Shown: positions 17,488 to 27,105 of the stretch, piece after piece | Layout: the number at the start of each line of letters is the position of its first letter | How positions within the stretch are numbered: position 1 is the first letter of the stretch | Assembly (NCBI GenBank): GCA_937863205.1 | Contig: CALMGA010000203.1 | Coordinates: forward strand, 5,567 to 69,566 | DNA: 64,000 nucleotides | From: an uncultured Beijerinckiaceae bacterium | GTDB taxonomy: Bacteria > Pseudomonadota > Alphaproteobacteria > Rhizobiales > Beijerinckiaceae | Direction: 5' to 3' | The notes under the pieces: model-generated | What the model saw: only the letters and a program-made list of their open reading frames with translations | Database searches by the model: none | Told to the model about the DNA's origin: nothing | Position numbers and translations under genes: made by a program

Positions 17488-18774
17488 ATGGATCGCGGCA
17501 GCGATCGGGACCCATCGGTCAGGGAAACGACGGCCGAGGAGGTCGAGACGCTGGCGCTCGCCGCCTCCGCCGATCTGTTCCTGCGAGCGCGGACGCCGGC
17601 CTTCCGCAGGGTCACGGCGGCGCTGGTGGCGGCCGGCTTCTCGACCTACGCGCTGTTGTACTGCGTTCAGCCGCTGCTACCGGTTTTTTCCCGCGAACTG
17701 GGCGTCACGCCTTCGGTGTCCAGCCTGTCCCTTTCGCTCACTACCGCGACGCTGGCGGTGGCGATGCTGGTCGCCGGACGCGTCTCGGACGTGCGCGGGC
17801 GCAAGCCGATCATGGTGGCCTCGCTGTTCGCCGTCGGCGGGCTCACCCTCGCCTGCGCCTTCGCCGGCAGCTGGACGATCCTTCTGGTGCTGCGCACCCT
17901 GACCGGCGTGGCCCTTGCCGGCGTGCCGGCCGTGGCGATGGCCTACCTCGCCGAGGAGGTGCACCCGCAGGACCTCGGCGCCGCGATGGGTCTCTACATC
18001 GCCGGCAACGCCTACGGCGGCATGGCCGGGCGGGTGCTGACCGGGGCGCTGGTCGATGTCACCCATGCCTGGCGGCCGGCGCTGGCCATCGTTGGGCTTC
18101 TCGGTCTTGCGGCGGCGGCCCTCTTCGCCTTGCTTCTGCCGCCCTCGCGCCGCTTCCGCGCCGAGAGCGGCGGCTCGCTCGGCGATCTCGGCCGGGTCTT
18201 CGCCCTTCACCTGCGCGATCCCGGGTTGCGCCAGCTCTACCTCGTCGCCTTCCTGCTGATGGGCGGTTTCGTGACCGCCTACAACTACCTCAGCTATCGG
18301 CTGCTCGAACCGCCGTTCGACCTGTCGCAGGCGTCGTCGGGCGCGATCTTCCTGGTGTATCTGCTGGGTGGTCCGGCTTCCGCCTGGTTCGGCCGCCTCG
18401 GATCGCGGCGCGGGCGCGGACGATCCATGATCGCGGCGATGTCGCTGCTGCTCGTCGGTCTTCTGCTGACCGCCGGCGACGGACTTCTCGCCAACATCGC
18501 CGGCATCGCGATCTTCACCGCCGGTTTCTTCGGCGCCCACGCCATCGCCAGCGGTTGGGTCAGCCAGCGGGCGGACACGGCGCGGGCGGCGGCGGCCTCG
18601 CTCTACCTGTTCAGCTACTACCTCGGGTCGAGCGTGTTCGGGTCGCTCGGCGGCCTGTTCTGGTCGCGCGGGGGTTGGCCGGCCATCATGGCCCTTGTTG
18701 CCGTTCTTGTCGCCGCCGCCCTCGTCACCGCCCGGGCGCTGGCGCGGCGGGAGCGGCGCGAGGCGAACGCTTGA
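17488..18774 (+). CDS. MFS transporter, YnfM-like
   Basis: 428 residues from the ATG at 17488; a second ATG at 17473 lies just upstream. A cytosolic N-terminal leader of about 40 residues precedes 12 predicted helices. The MFS loop motif is intact (GRVSDVRGRKPIMVA), and STYALLYCVQPLLPVFSRELGV is typical of the YnfM/arabinose-efflux-like subgroup. The transported compound is unknown. The 298 bp between this gene and the divergent bpt hold no other gene. It is followed 74 bp later by fabD but is probably not functionally linked. Confidence 0.88.
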   Translation: MDRGSDRDPSVRETTAEEVETLALAASADLFLRARTPAFRRVTAALVAAGFSTYALLYCVQPLLPVFSRELGVTPSVSSLSLSLTTATLAVAMLVAGRVSDVRGRKPIMVASLFAVGGLTLACAFAGSWTILLVLRTLTGVALAGVPAVAMAYLAEEVHPQDLGAAMGLYIAGNAYGGMAGRVLTGALVDVTHAWRPALAIVGLLGLAAAALFALLLPPSRRFRAESGGSLGDLGRVFALHLRDPGLRQLYLVAFLLMGGFVTAYNYLSYRLLEPPFDLSQASSGAIFLVYLLGGPASAWFGRLGSRRGRGRSMIAAMSLLLVGLLLTAGDGLLANIAGIAIFTAGFFGAHAIASGWVSQRADTARAAAASLYLFSYYLGSSVFGSLGGLFWSRGGWPAIMALVAVLVAAALVTARALARRERREANA

Positions 18775-18848
18775 GACCGCTCGTCCGTCTTGACTCGCCG
18801 CAGTCGCGATGCGACTCCGCCGCTGATGGCGCAGCGGCGATCCGGCGG

Positions 18849-19841
18849 ATGGCGATGAAGGCGGTTGTGTTCCCCGGCCAGGGATCGCAGGCGGTCGGCA
18901 TGGGGAAGGCTCTCGCCGCCGCATACCCCGCCGCGCGGGCCGTCTTCGCCGAGGTCGACGACGCGCTCGGCGAGCATCTGTCGACGCTGATGTTCGACGG
19001 GCCGGACGCCGAGCTGACGCTGACAGCCAATGCCCAGCCGGCGCTGATGGCTGTGAGCCTCGCCGCTCTGGCCGTCCTGCGCGCCGAGGCCGGCTTCGAC
19101 CTCGCTCGCGACGCCGCCTTCGTTGCCGGCCACTCGCTGGGGGAATATTCCGCGCTCGCCGCCGCCGGCGCCCTGCCGCTCGCCACGACGGCGCGATTGC
19201 TGCGCCTGCGCGGGCAGGCGATGCAACGGGCGGTGGCTGTCGGCGAGGGGGCGATGGCAGCCCTCATCGGCGTCGAGCCCGAAGCCGCAGCCGCCATCGC
19301 GGGCGAAGCGAGCGCCGGGCAGACCGGCGCGGGCCAAAGCACCTGCCAAAGCACTTGCCAAGTCGCCAACGACAACGGCGGCGGACAGGTCGTGCTGTCC
19401 GGCGCCAAGGCGGCGGTGGATCGCGCGATGGTCCTTGCCAAGGCCGCCGGGGTGAAGCGATCCGTGCTCCTTCCCGTGTCGGCGCCCTTTCATTGCGCGC
19501 TGATGCGCCCGGCCGCCGAGGCGATGGCCGAGGCGCTCGCGGCCGTTGCCATCGCCCGGCCTGTGGTGCCGCTCGTTGCCAACGTCACCGCCGCCCCGGT
19601 GAGCGAGCCGGACGAGATCCGACGGTTGCTTGTCGAGCAGGTCACCGCCGCCGTGCGCTGGCGGGAAAGCATCGGCTGGATGGCCGGGCAGGGCGTGTCC
19701 GTGTTCATCGAGTGCGGCGCCGGCAAGGTGCTGTCGGGCCTGATCAAGCGCATTGCCGCCACCGCCGCCGGCGTGCCGGTCGGCGTGCCGGCCGATGTCG
19801 AGGCGTTCCGGGCGCGGGCCGCCGCCGAGGCGGAGGTGTGA
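18849..19841 (+). CDS. fabD: Malonyl-CoA:ACP transacylase
   Basis: 330 residues from the ATG at 18849; the ATG at 18855 is an alternative. The nucleophile S96 sits in GHSLGEYSALAA, and the opening VVFPGQGSQAVGMG is diagnostic. The catalytic His lies in SAPFHCALMRPA. Residues about 152-170 hold an insert with a duplicated QSTC unit, encoded by a near-perfect 12-bp tandem repeat and not usual for FabD. The enzyme loads malonate onto ACP. Its TGA overlaps the fabG ATG by one base. Confidence 0.96.
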   Translation: MAMKAVVFPGQGSQAVGMGKALAAAYPAARAVFAEVDDALGEHLSTLMFDGPDAELTLTANAQPALMAVSLAALAVLRAEAGFDLARDAAFVAGHSLGEYSALAAAGALPLATTARLLRLRGQAMQRAVAVGEGAMAALIGVEPEAAAAIAGEASAGQTGAGQSTCQSTCQVANDNGGGQVVLSGAKAAVDRAMVLAKAAGVKRSVLLPVSAPFHCALMRPAAEAMAEALAAVAIARPVVPLVANVTAAPVSEPDEIRRLLVEQVTAAVRWRESIGWMAGQGVSVFIECGAGKVLSGLIKRIAATAAGVPVGVPADVEAFRARAAAEAEV

Positions 19842-20581
19842 TGTTCGATCTTTCCGGCAAGACCGCCCTGGTGACGGGCGCCAGCGGCGGCATCGGGCGC
19901 GCGATCGCGGTCGCCCTGCACGGGCAGGGTGCGCGCGTGGTGCTGTCGGGCACGCGGCGCGACGCCCTCGACGCGCTGGCTGCGGAACTGGGCGAGCGCG
20001 CCCTCTCTGTGCCTTGCGATCTCGCCGACCGCGCGGCCGTCGACGGGCTGGTGCCGGCCGCCGAGGCGGCGGCGGGCGCGCCGCTCGACATCCTCGTCAA
20101 CAATGCCGGCATCACCCGCGACAACCTGTTCATGCGGATGAACGACGGGGAATGGGACGAGGTGATCGCGCTCAACCTGTCGACCGGCTTCCGCCTCGTG
20201 CGCGCCTGCCTGAAGGGCATGATGCGCCGGCGCTACGGACGCATCATCGCCGTCACCTCGGTCGTGGGCACCACCGGCAACGCCGGGCAGGCGAACTACG
20301 CCGCCTCCAAGGCCGGCACGGTCGGCCTCGTCAAATCGCTGGCGGCGGAGGTGGCGACCCGCAACGTCACCGCCAACTGCATCGCGCCCGGCTTCATCGC
20401 CACCCCGATGACCGACGGGCTCAGCGACAAGCAGAAGATGGCGATCCTCGGCGCCGTGCCGATGGGACGCCTCGGCCTGCCGGTGGATGTCGCCGCCGCC
20501 GCGGTGTTCCTGGCCAGCACGGAAGCCGCCTACGTGACCGGACAAACCCTGCACGTGAACGGCGGCATGGCGATGATCTGA
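19841..20581 (+). CDS. fabG: 3-oxoacyl-ACP reductase
   Basis: 246 residues. The NAD(P) motif TGASGGIGRAIA, the NNAG motif (VNNAGITRDNLFMRM) and the catalytic S-Y-K set (VTSVVG, then NYAASKAG) are all present. The C-terminal ASTEAAYVTGQTLHVNGGMAM is characteristic of FabG. It reduces beta-ketoacyl-ACP in the elongation cycle. The gene is translationally coupled to fabD and is followed by a 219-bp gap before acpP. Confidence 0.97.
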   Translation: MFDLSGKTALVTGASGGIGRAIAVALHGQGARVVLSGTRRDALDALAAELGERALSVPCDLADRAAVDGLVPAAEAAAGAPLDILVNNAGITRDNLFMRMNDGEWDEVIALNLSTGFRLVRACLKGMMRRRYGRIIAVTSVVGTTGNAGQANYAASKAGTVGLVKSLAAEVATRNVTANCIAPGFIATPMTDGLSDKQKMAILGAVPMGRLGLPVDVAAAAVFLASTEAAYVTGQTLHVNGGMAMI

Positions 20582-20800
20582 GGGCCCCGCCCGACGGCTC
20601 GCGTTGGCAAAACAAGTGTGCTACCTCGCCGTTCGGTCGATGGAACGGAACCGTGAATTTTCGCTGTCGCGGCGCCGTCGCGCTCGACGGGAGCTTGGGC
20701 GGTCGGTAGTGAAGTCGCAAGGGCAACGGTCGATCCGGCGCCTGCCAAACCCGCAACAGGCGCCTGACGCCCGCGATCAAGATTGCAAGGATCCGAACAC

Positions 20801-21046
20801 ATGAGTGACGTCGCCGAGCGGGTGAAAAAGATCGTCATCGAGCATCTCGGGGTGGATGCCGACAAGGTCGTCGACAATGCCAACTTCATCGAGGACCTCG
20901 GCGCCGACTCGCTCGACACGGTGGAACTGGTGATGGCCTTCGAAGAGGAGTTCGGCGTCGAGATCCCCGACGATGCCGCCGAAACCATCGTGACGGTCGG
21001 CGACGCCGTGCGCTTCCTTGTCAAGGCGACCGCCGCCCAGTCCTGA
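20801..21046 (+). CDS. acpP: Acyl carrier protein
   Basis: 81 residues, acidic. The phosphopantetheine attachment serine is S37 in [20 protein letters not shown]. The ATG is preceded by AAGGA with good spacing. The 219-bp upstream region suggests an independent promoter for high expression; I could not fix its elements with confidence. It carries the growing acyl chain through the Fab enzymes encoded on both sides. Confidence 0.97.
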   Translation: MSDVAERVKKIVIEHLGVDADKVVDNANFIEDLGADSLDTVELVMAFEEEFGVEIPDDAAETIVTVGDAVRFLVKATAAQS

Positions 21047-21196
21047 GCCGCCGGCCGTCCCGGCGTCTCGACCGTCCCGGCCCAAGGGGTTCGGAGCGGT
21101 CGGCGCAGTCGGAAACGAGGCCGGCACTTGCATGAAAGACATGGGTCAGGTGGTCTCGGTGCGACGCCCGACCCCGCCAGATGATCAGGGCTGCGG

Positions 21197-22471
21197 ATGC
21201 GACGGGTTGTTGTCACTGGCCTCGGCATGGTGTCGCCGCTGGGCTGCGGCGTCGAGGACACGTGGCGTCGGCTGATCGCCGGCGACAGCGCCGCCGCGCC
21301 CATCACCCGTTTCAAGGCCGACGACCTCGCCTGCCGCATCGCGATGACGGTGACGCGCGGCGACGGCAGCGACGGCACCTTCAATCCCGACCACTGGATG
21401 GAGCACAAGGAGCAGCGCAAGGTCGACGACTTCATCCTGTTTGCCGTCACCGCGGCGGCGCAGGCTCTCGACGACGCCGATTGGCACCCAAAAAGCGCCG
21501 CCGACCGGGCGGCGACCGGCGTGTACTTCGGCTCCGGGATCGGCGGCCTCAACGGGATCCACGACCAGTCGGTGATTTTGTACGAAAAGGGGCCGCGCCG
21601 GGTGTCGCCCTTCTTCGTCACCGGGCGCCTCATCAACCTCGCCGGCGGCTACGTGTCGATCGCCCACGGGCTGAAGGGACCCAACCATGCCTGCGTCACC
21701 GCCTGCTCGTCGGGTACGCACGCGATCGGCGATGCCGCCCGTCTGATCGCGCTGGAGGATGCCGACGTGATGGTGGCCGGCGGCTGCGAATCGACGATCA
21801 GCCGCATCGGCATCGCCGGCTTCGCCGCCTGCCGCGCCCTGTCCACAGGCTTCAACGACCGGCCCAAGGCCGCTTCCCGGCCCTTCGACCGGGACCGCGA
21901 CGGCTTCGTCATGGGCGAGGGGGCCGGTGCCGTGGTGCTGGAGTCGCTCGATCACGCGAAGGCGCGCGGCGCCCGGATCTACGCCGAGGTGGTCGGCTAC
22001 GGCATGTCGGGCGACGCCTACCACATCACAGCGCCCGACGAGAGCGGCGACGGCGCCTACCGGGCGATGAAAGCGGCGATCAAGCGGGCCGGCATTCAAC
22101 CGCGGGACCTCGACTACATCAACGCCCACGGCACGTCGACGCCGCTCGGCGACGAGATCGAGCTGCGCACGGTGCAGAAGCTTCTCGCCGAGGACGGCGC
22201 GGGCGCGTCCAAGCTGTCGATGTCCTCGACCAAATCGGCGATCGGCCACCTGCTCGGCGCGGCCGGCGCAGTGGAAGCCGTCTTCTGCGTGCTGGCGTTG
22301 CGCGACCAGATCGTGCCGCCGACGCTCAATCTCGACAATCCGCCCGATTTCGCGACGCTCGACCTCGTGCCGCACGAAGCGCGGCGCCGCGAGGTCGGTC
22401 TCGTGCTGTCGAACTCCTTCGGCTTCGGCGGCACCAACGCCTGCCTTATCCTCAAGCACCCGGACGCGTGA
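21197..22471 (+). CDS. fabF: 3-oxoacyl-ACP synthase II (KAS II)
   Basis: 424 residues starting MRRVVVTGLGMVSPLGCG. The catalytic Cys is C170 in ACVTACSSGTHAIGDA. The two histidines lie in NAHGTSTPLGDEIEL and SAIGHLLGAAGAVEA, and the glycine-rich end is SNSFGFGGTNACLIL. FabF elongates acyl-ACP and adjusts the unsaturated/saturated balance. It continues the fab operon and leads into mltG after 127 bp. Confidence 0.97.
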   Translation: MRRVVVTGLGMVSPLGCGVEDTWRRLIAGDSAAAPITRFKADDLACRIAMTVTRGDGSDGTFNPDHWMEHKEQRKVDDFILFAVTAAAQALDDADWHPKSAADRAATGVYFGSGIGGLNGIHDQSVILYEKGPRRVSPFFVTGRLINLAGGYVSIAHGLKGPNHACVTACSSGTHAIGDAARLIALEDADVMVAGGCESTISRIGIAGFAACRALSTGFNDRPKAASRPFDRDRDGFVMGEGAGAVVLESLDHAKARGARIYAEVVGYGMSGDAYHITAPDESGDGAYRAMKAAIKRAGIQPRDLDYINAHGTSTPLGDEIELRTVQKLLAEDGAGASKLSMSSTKSAIGHLLGAAGAVEAVFCVLALRDQIVPPTLNLDNPPDFATLDLVPHEARRREVGLVLSNSFGFGGTNACLILKHPDA

Positions 22472-22598
22472 GCGGCGGCCCACACGCCGCTGCGGCGACT
22501 TCCCGCTTTCGCCATAATGGCGTCGTAGGCCGCTGAAGATCGTCCCGTAGCGAACGCCGTTGCCGCGGAGTCCGTTCGGGACGCTTACGAAAGCTTCT

Positions 22599-24374
22599 AT
22601 GGTGCGATACAGCTCCGGCCGGCGCATGACGCCGCAAAGTCCCAACGAAGCGCTTCAGCCCGAAGCGCCGCCCCCGCCGCCGCCCAAGCTGCCGAGCCGC
22701 CGCCGATCGAAGCTCTCGGCGCTCAGCGGCTTCATCTCCTTCCTGGTGATCGCGGCCTTCGGCGCCCTCGCGGCGCTGGCCTGGGGCAACAGCCGCCTGC
22801 ACGAGCCTGGCCCGCTCGCTGCGGCGCGCACGGTGTACATCGTCCCACACACCGATGTGCCCGACATCATCGAGAAGCTCAACGCCGACGGCGTGATCGA
22901 CTCGCCCTTGACCATGAACGTCGTCCTCGCCTTCGAGCGCAAGCGCAAGAAGGTGAAGGCCGGCGAATACCTCTTCAAGGAACACGCCAGCCTGCGCGAG
23001 GTGATCGACACGCTGGTCAGCGGCAAGCAGTTCCTGCACGCCTTCACCATCCCCGAAGGGCTGACAACCCAGCAGATCGTGCAGCGCATCAAGGACAGCG
23101 ACCTCCTGTCGGGCGACCTGCGCGACATGCCCAAGGAGGGCGCGCTGCTGCCGGAAACCTACAAGATCTCGCGCGGCACCAGCCGCAGCGACCTCGTCAT
23201 CAAGATGCAGGAAGACAATCGCAAGGTGGTTGAGCAGATCTGGGCCCGTCGCGCGCCCGACCTGCCGCTGCGCTCGCCCTTTGATCTGCTGACGCTGGCT
23301 TCCATCGTGGAAAAGGAGACCGGCAAGGCCGACGAGCGGCCCCACGTCGCGGGAGTGTTCGTCAACCGCCTGCGCAAGCACATGCGGCTGCAGTCGGACC
23401 CCACGATCGTCTACGGCCTCGTCGGCGGCCAGGGTACGCTCGGCCACTCCATCACCCGCTCCGAACTCGACCGCAAGACGAGCTACAACACCTACCAGGT
23501 CGATGGCCTGCCCCCCGGGCCGATCGACAACCCCGGGCGGGCCGCCCTGGAGGCTGTCGCCAATCCGGCGCGCACAGGCGACCTGTACTTCGTGGCCGAC
23601 GGAACGGGCGGCCACGCCTTCGCCGAGACGGTCGAGGACCACAACCGCAACGTCCAGCACTGGCGTCAGCTCGAACGTGATGCCAAGTCGAAGGTCGACG
23701 TCGACAAGCTGTCCCCGACAACCGCTCCGCCGCCGCCCGCGCCGGGCAAGAACCAGCGCGGCGACGTCGATCCTTCGGTCTTCGGCGATCTTCCCACGCG
23801 GATCGCCTCGGTCAGCCTGGGGCAGACCGCGTCCTTCGTCGATCCGGCGGCGAACCATGACGTCGCGAAGGTCTTCGCCGCCGACGCTGCCGGGCCGGTC
23901 GGTCGGACCGGGCGCCACGGCCGGGCGGCTCCGACCATGCCCGACCCGGCGAGCTACGCCCGAAGCATCGACGCGATGGGCTATTCGATGGAGGGCCCGA
24001 CGCCGTCCGGCGCGAGCCTGCTCGACGGACCCGCCGAGACCGCCTCCACGGCGCCCGCCGGAGCGGGGGAGAAGCCAGGGCAGGCGCCGAAGCCTGCGGT
24101 GGCGCAAGCGCCGGGCCAGGTTTTGGGCCAAGCGACGGGTCAAGCGCCGGGCCGAGCGCTGGGCAAGCCCGCCGCGCTCGACGTCGCCGGCGGCGACCAT
24201 CCCGACCTGTTCTCCGATCCGGCCGGCGACGATGCGCTGCCGGCTCCGGCGAAGGCACCGCCGCTGCACCCGAAGATCTTCGACGTGTCGGAGAACACGC
24301 CGCTCGATCCGCTGCGCAACAAGTCCTTCGACCTGAACACGGCGAAGACGATTCCCGCCGAGTTGACCCGCTGA
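22599..24374 (+). CDS. mltG: Endolytic murein transglycosylase MltG with a long C-terminal extension
   Basis: 591 residues from the ATG at 22599; typical MltG is about 340-400. A Pro-rich N-terminal tail is followed by one membrane helix (about residues 45-65). The YceG-like domain then runs to about residue 370: FTIPEGLTTQQIVQRI, GALLPETYKISRG, the catalytic ASIVEKETGKADERPHVAGVF, and RLQSDPTIVYGL with SYNTYQVDGLPPGPIDNPG. The last 210 residues are a low-complexity Pro/Ala/Gly/Gln tail with GQ-repeats near residues 485-530. MltG cleaves nascent glycan strands in the periplasm. The fabF-mltG-yicC-gmk order is conserved. Confidence 0.93.
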   Translation: MVRYSSGRRMTPQSPNEALQPEAPPPPPPKLPSRRRSKLSALSGFISFLVIAAFGALAALAWGNSRLHEPGPLAAARTVYIVPHTDVPDIIEKLNADGVIDSPLTMNVVLAFERKRKKVKAGEYLFKEHASLREVIDTLVSGKQFLHAFTIPEGLTTQQIVQRIKDSDLLSGDLRDMPKEGALLPETYKISRGTSRSDLVIKMQEDNRKVVEQIWARRAPDLPLRSPFDLLTLASIVEKETGKADERPHVAGVFVNRLRKHMRLQSDPTIVYGLVGGQGTLGHSITRSELDRKTSYNTYQVDGLPPGPIDNPGRAALEAVANPARTGDLYFVADGTGGHAFAETVEDHNRNVQHWRQLERDAKSKVDVDKLSPTTAPPPPAPGKNQRGDVDPSVFGDLPTRIASVSLGQTASFVDPAANHDVAKVFAADAAGPVGRTGRHGRAAPTMPDPASYARSIDAMGYSMEGPTPSGASLLDGPAETASTAPAGAGEKPGQAPKPAVAQAPGQVLGQATGQAPGRALGKPAALDVAGGDHPDLFSDPAGDDALPAPAKAPPLHPKIFDVSENTPLDPLRNKSFDLNTAKTIPAELTR

Positions 24375-24388
24375 CGAGCGTCGAGACG

Positions 24389-25273
24389 ATGCGCTTGCGC
24401 AGCATGACCGGCAGCGCCCAGGTCGCCGGGGACGGCGCCCGCGCGCGCTGGACCTGGGACCTGAAGACGGTGAACGCCAGGGGCCTCGACCTTCGCCTGC
24501 GCCTGCCACCCGGCTTCGATCCGCTGGAAGCGGAAGCGCGGCGCCGTATCGGCGGACGGCTCGCCAGGGGTACTTGCCACGCCGCCCTGAGCGTGACCCG
24601 CGAGGCATCTCCGGCGACCGTGCGCATCGATGCCGAGCGGCTGGCGGCGCTGGTCGCGGCGGTGAGCGCCGTGCCGCACCCGCCGACGATCGGGCCGGCG
24701 ACGCTGGACGGCCTGCTGGCCCTACGCGGCGTCGTTGAGGTCGTCGAGGCCATGCCGGATGCAGCTGTCCACGACGCCTTGCTCGCCGACTGCGCCCGCG
24801 GCCTCGACCGCGCGGTGGACGAGCTCGTGGCGATGCGCGAGCGCGAAGGCGCCAGCCTGCACGCCGTCCTCGACGCGCGGCTCGCGGCGATCGCCGGCCT
24901 GACCCGGCAGGCGGACGAGTCGCCGCGCCGCCGCCCGGAGGCCGTGCGCGCCCGCCTGGCCGAAGCGGTCGCCGTTCTGGTCGGCCAGCCCGGTCTCGAT
25001 CCCGACCGGCTGCACCAGGAGGCCGTGCTTCTCGCGGCCAAGGCCGACGTGCGCGAAGAACTCGACCGCCTCGTCGCCCATGTGGCGGCGGCGCGCGAAC
25101 TGATCGCCGGCGGCGGGCCGGTCGGGCGCCGCCTCGACTTCCTCGCCCAGGAACTCGGGCGCGAAGCGTCGACCTTCTGCGCCAAGGTCAACGATGCCTC
25201 GCTGACCGCGATCGGTCTTGAACTGCGGGTCGAAATCGAGCAATTCCGCGAGCAGGTTCAGAACATCGAATAG
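24389..25273 (+). CDS. yicC: YicC family endoribonuclease
   Basis: 294 residues. It starts LRSMTGSAQ, the family opening, followed by TWDLKTVNARGLDLRLRLPPGF. The C-terminal half carries RLHQEAVLLAAKADVREELDRLVAHV and GRRLDFLAQELGREASTFCAKV, the conserved DUF1732 block. YicC proteins are recently described endoribonucleases; the role here is inferred from family. It lies 14 bp after mltG and 6 bp before gmk. Confidence 0.93.
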   Translation: MRLRSMTGSAQVAGDGARARWTWDLKTVNARGLDLRLRLPPGFDPLEAEARRRIGGRLARGTCHAALSVTREASPATVRIDAERLAALVAAVSAVPHPPTIGPATLDGLLALRGVVEVVEAMPDAAVHDALLADCARGLDRAVDELVAMREREGASLHAVLDARLAAIAGLTRQADESPRRRPEAVRARLAEAVAVLVGQPGLDPDRLHQEAVLLAAKADVREELDRLVAHVAAARELIAGGGPVGRRLDFLAQELGREASTFCAKVNDASLTAIGLELRVEIEQFREQVQNIE

Positions 25274-25279
25274 GCGCGG

Positions 25280-25981
25280 ATGCAACCGGGGGATGACGAT
25301 GCGGCGGCCAGTCCCAGACCCGCCGACACCGGCGGGGCCGGACGGCGCGGCTTCATCCTGATCCTGTCGTCGCCTTCGGGCGCCGGCAAGACCACGCTGA
25401 CCCGCATGCTGCTGATGCGCGCCGACCTCGACCTCACCCTGTCGATCTCGGTGACCACGCGGGCGCGGCGGTCCAGCGAGGCCGACGGCGTGCACTACAG
25501 CTTCATCACCAAGCGGCGCTTCCAGCAGCTGCGCGACAACGACGATCTGCTGGAATGGGCGGAAGTGCACGGCAACTTCTACGGCACGCCGCGCGAGCCG
25601 GTGGAGCGCGTCCTCGGCAAGGGGCGCGACGTGCTGTTCGACATCGACTGGCAGGGCACGCAGCAGGTCAAGAGCAAGACCGGCATGGATGCGGTGACCG
25701 TGTTCATCCTGCCGCCCTCGATGGGGGAACTGCGCGCCCGCCTGGAGCGCCGGGCGGAGGACCCGGCCGACGTGATCGCGCGGCGCCTCGCCAACGCCCG
25801 CAACGAGATCCGCCGCTGGGCGCAGTACGACTACGTGCTGGTCAACGACGACATACAGGTCACCTTCCAGACCCTGCTCGCCATCATCGCCTGCGAGCGC
25901 TGCAAGGCGGTGCGGGCCACGGCGACGATCGGGCGCTTCGTGGACGGGCTCCTGGCGGAGGCAGGCGGGCGGAGCGCGTGA
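25280..25981 (+). CDS. gmk: Guanylate kinase
   Basis: 233 residues, slightly long because of a 25-residue N-terminal leader. The P-loop is LSSPSGAGKTTLTRML. SVTTRARRSSEADGVHY and FLEWAEVHGN-like FYGTPREPVERVL positions bind GMP. The lid region includes LERRAEDPADVIARRLANARNEI. It phosphorylates GMP to GDP in nucleotide metabolism. It is the last gene of the fab-mltG-yicC run, convergent with the desaturase-like gene. Confidence 0.96.
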   Translation: MQPGDDDAAASPRPADTGGAGRRGFILILSSPSGAGKTTLTRMLLMRADLDLTLSISVTTRARRSSEADGVHYSFITKRRFQQLRDNDDLLEWAEVHGNFYGTPREPVERVLGKGRDVLFDIDWQGTQQVKSKTGMDAVTVFILPPSMGELRARLERRAEDPADVIARRLANARNEIRRWAQYDYVLVNDDIQVTFQTLLAIIACERCKAVRATATIGRFVDGLLAEAGGRSA

Positions 25982-26050
25982 AGGCCGGTGCCCTGATCGG
26001 CTGTTGCGCTTCGGATCCGAGAACCGCGATGCCCTTTCCGGCCCGATGCG

Positions 26051-26953
26051 TCAGCCCAGCGCCGGCGTGACCGCATCCCCCATCGCGCCCCGTACCGGAT
26101 GGTCGGGGATCGACCCCGCCGCGCCCGGCTGCGCTTTGCCGCTCTTGTCGGGCATGTGGAACGGCATGGTGACGAGGCGGACGAAGCTTCCGGCGTCTTC
26201 CCCGGCCATGTGGGTATCGAGTCCGAACACGGTCTCGTCCTCTTCCAGTTCGGCGAAGGTGCCGAACAGCCGGTCCCAGATGCTGAACACGCCACCGAAG
26301 TTGCAATCGGTGTAGGGCAGGACGTGGTGGTGGTGGACGTGGTGCAGGTTGGGCGTGATGAACACGAAGCCGAGCACCCTCGCCATGCCGCGCGGCAGCC
26401 GCACCGCCGAGTGGGCGAGAATGGCCGACACCGTTTCCGCCGCCTGGCGCAGCAGCAGCACCTCGAAGGATGCGCCGAGCACGAAGGTCCACAGAACGAG
26501 CGAGGCGCCGCGCACGGCGGTTTCACCGGGATGCTCACGCACGGTGGTGGACGAATCGACCATCTGGTCGGTGTGGTGGACGAGGTGGAACCGCCAAAGC
26601 GGCGGCAGGTGATGCATCAGGCGGTGGTAAAGATAATCGAACAGGTCGAGCGCGACGAACACCAGCACCCCCCGGACCCAGAGCGACGACGGTTCCGGGA
26701 ACAGGTTGACGAGGCCCCAGCCGGCGTCGAGCGTCGCCCGCGACACGGCAAGGCAGGCGGCGCTGAGAACCAGTTCGATCGGCAGCGCGCTCAGCACGAA
26801 CAGCGCATTCACCCCCGCGTGACGCAGCTTCCGGTCATGGGGCAGCGCGAGGATCACATGCTCGATCGCCCACAGCACCGCGATGCCGCCGGCGAAGATC
26901 AGGATCTGGGCGATGTCGGCGTGCCGTACAAAAAAATCGAACATTCCACGCAT
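26051..26953 (-). CDS. Sterol desaturase / fatty acid hydroxylase family membrane protein
   Basis: 300 residues with about four membrane helices. The histidine clusters of the di-iron hydroxylase superfamily are present: HRLMHH, HLVHHTDQMVD and HHVHHHH, with DLFDYLYHRLMHHLPPLWRFH as the core. Such enzymes insert oxygen into, or desaturate, lipid substrates at the membrane. The substrate is unknown; hopanoid, carotenoid and fatty-acid targets are all possible. The gene stands alone, convergent with gmk. Confidence 0.9.
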   Translation of the reverse strand: MRGMFDFFVRHADIAQILIFAGGIAVLWAIEHVILALPHDRKLRHAGVNALFVLSALPIELVLSAACLAVSRATLDAGWGLVNLFPEPSSLWVRGVLVFVALDLFDYLYHRLMHHLPPLWRFHLVHHTDQMVDSSTTVREHPGETAVRGASLVLWTFVLGASFEVLLLRQAAETVSAILAHSAVRLPRGMARVLGFVFITPNLHHVHHHHVLPYTDCNFGGVFSIWDRLFGTFAELEEDETVFGLDTHMAGEDAGSFVRLVTMPFHMPDKSGKAQPGAAGSIPDHPVRGAMGDAVTPALG

Positions 26954-27105
26954 TGGTAAGCAGGCGCGACGGGATGACCGGCACGGTGTCAGTCCGGTGG
27001 CGTCCGGCGACGGAGATCCACGCTATCATCGCGGCGGCGCCGTGTTCACTAAAAGTTGAAAACCTGCGGATCCTATGCACATGCCGCGCGCAAAGCCTTT
27101 CGACA

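Noticed and set aside
22452..24608. A 718-codon minus-strand frame antisense to mltG
   Set aside because: Low-complexity Arg/Gly/Val-rich translation without family features; the plus strand encodes a clear MltG.
27055..27080. A fourth copy of the dispersed element, because of AAAACCTGCGGATC
   Set aside because: Only about ten bases match; neither the partner arm nor the loop is present.
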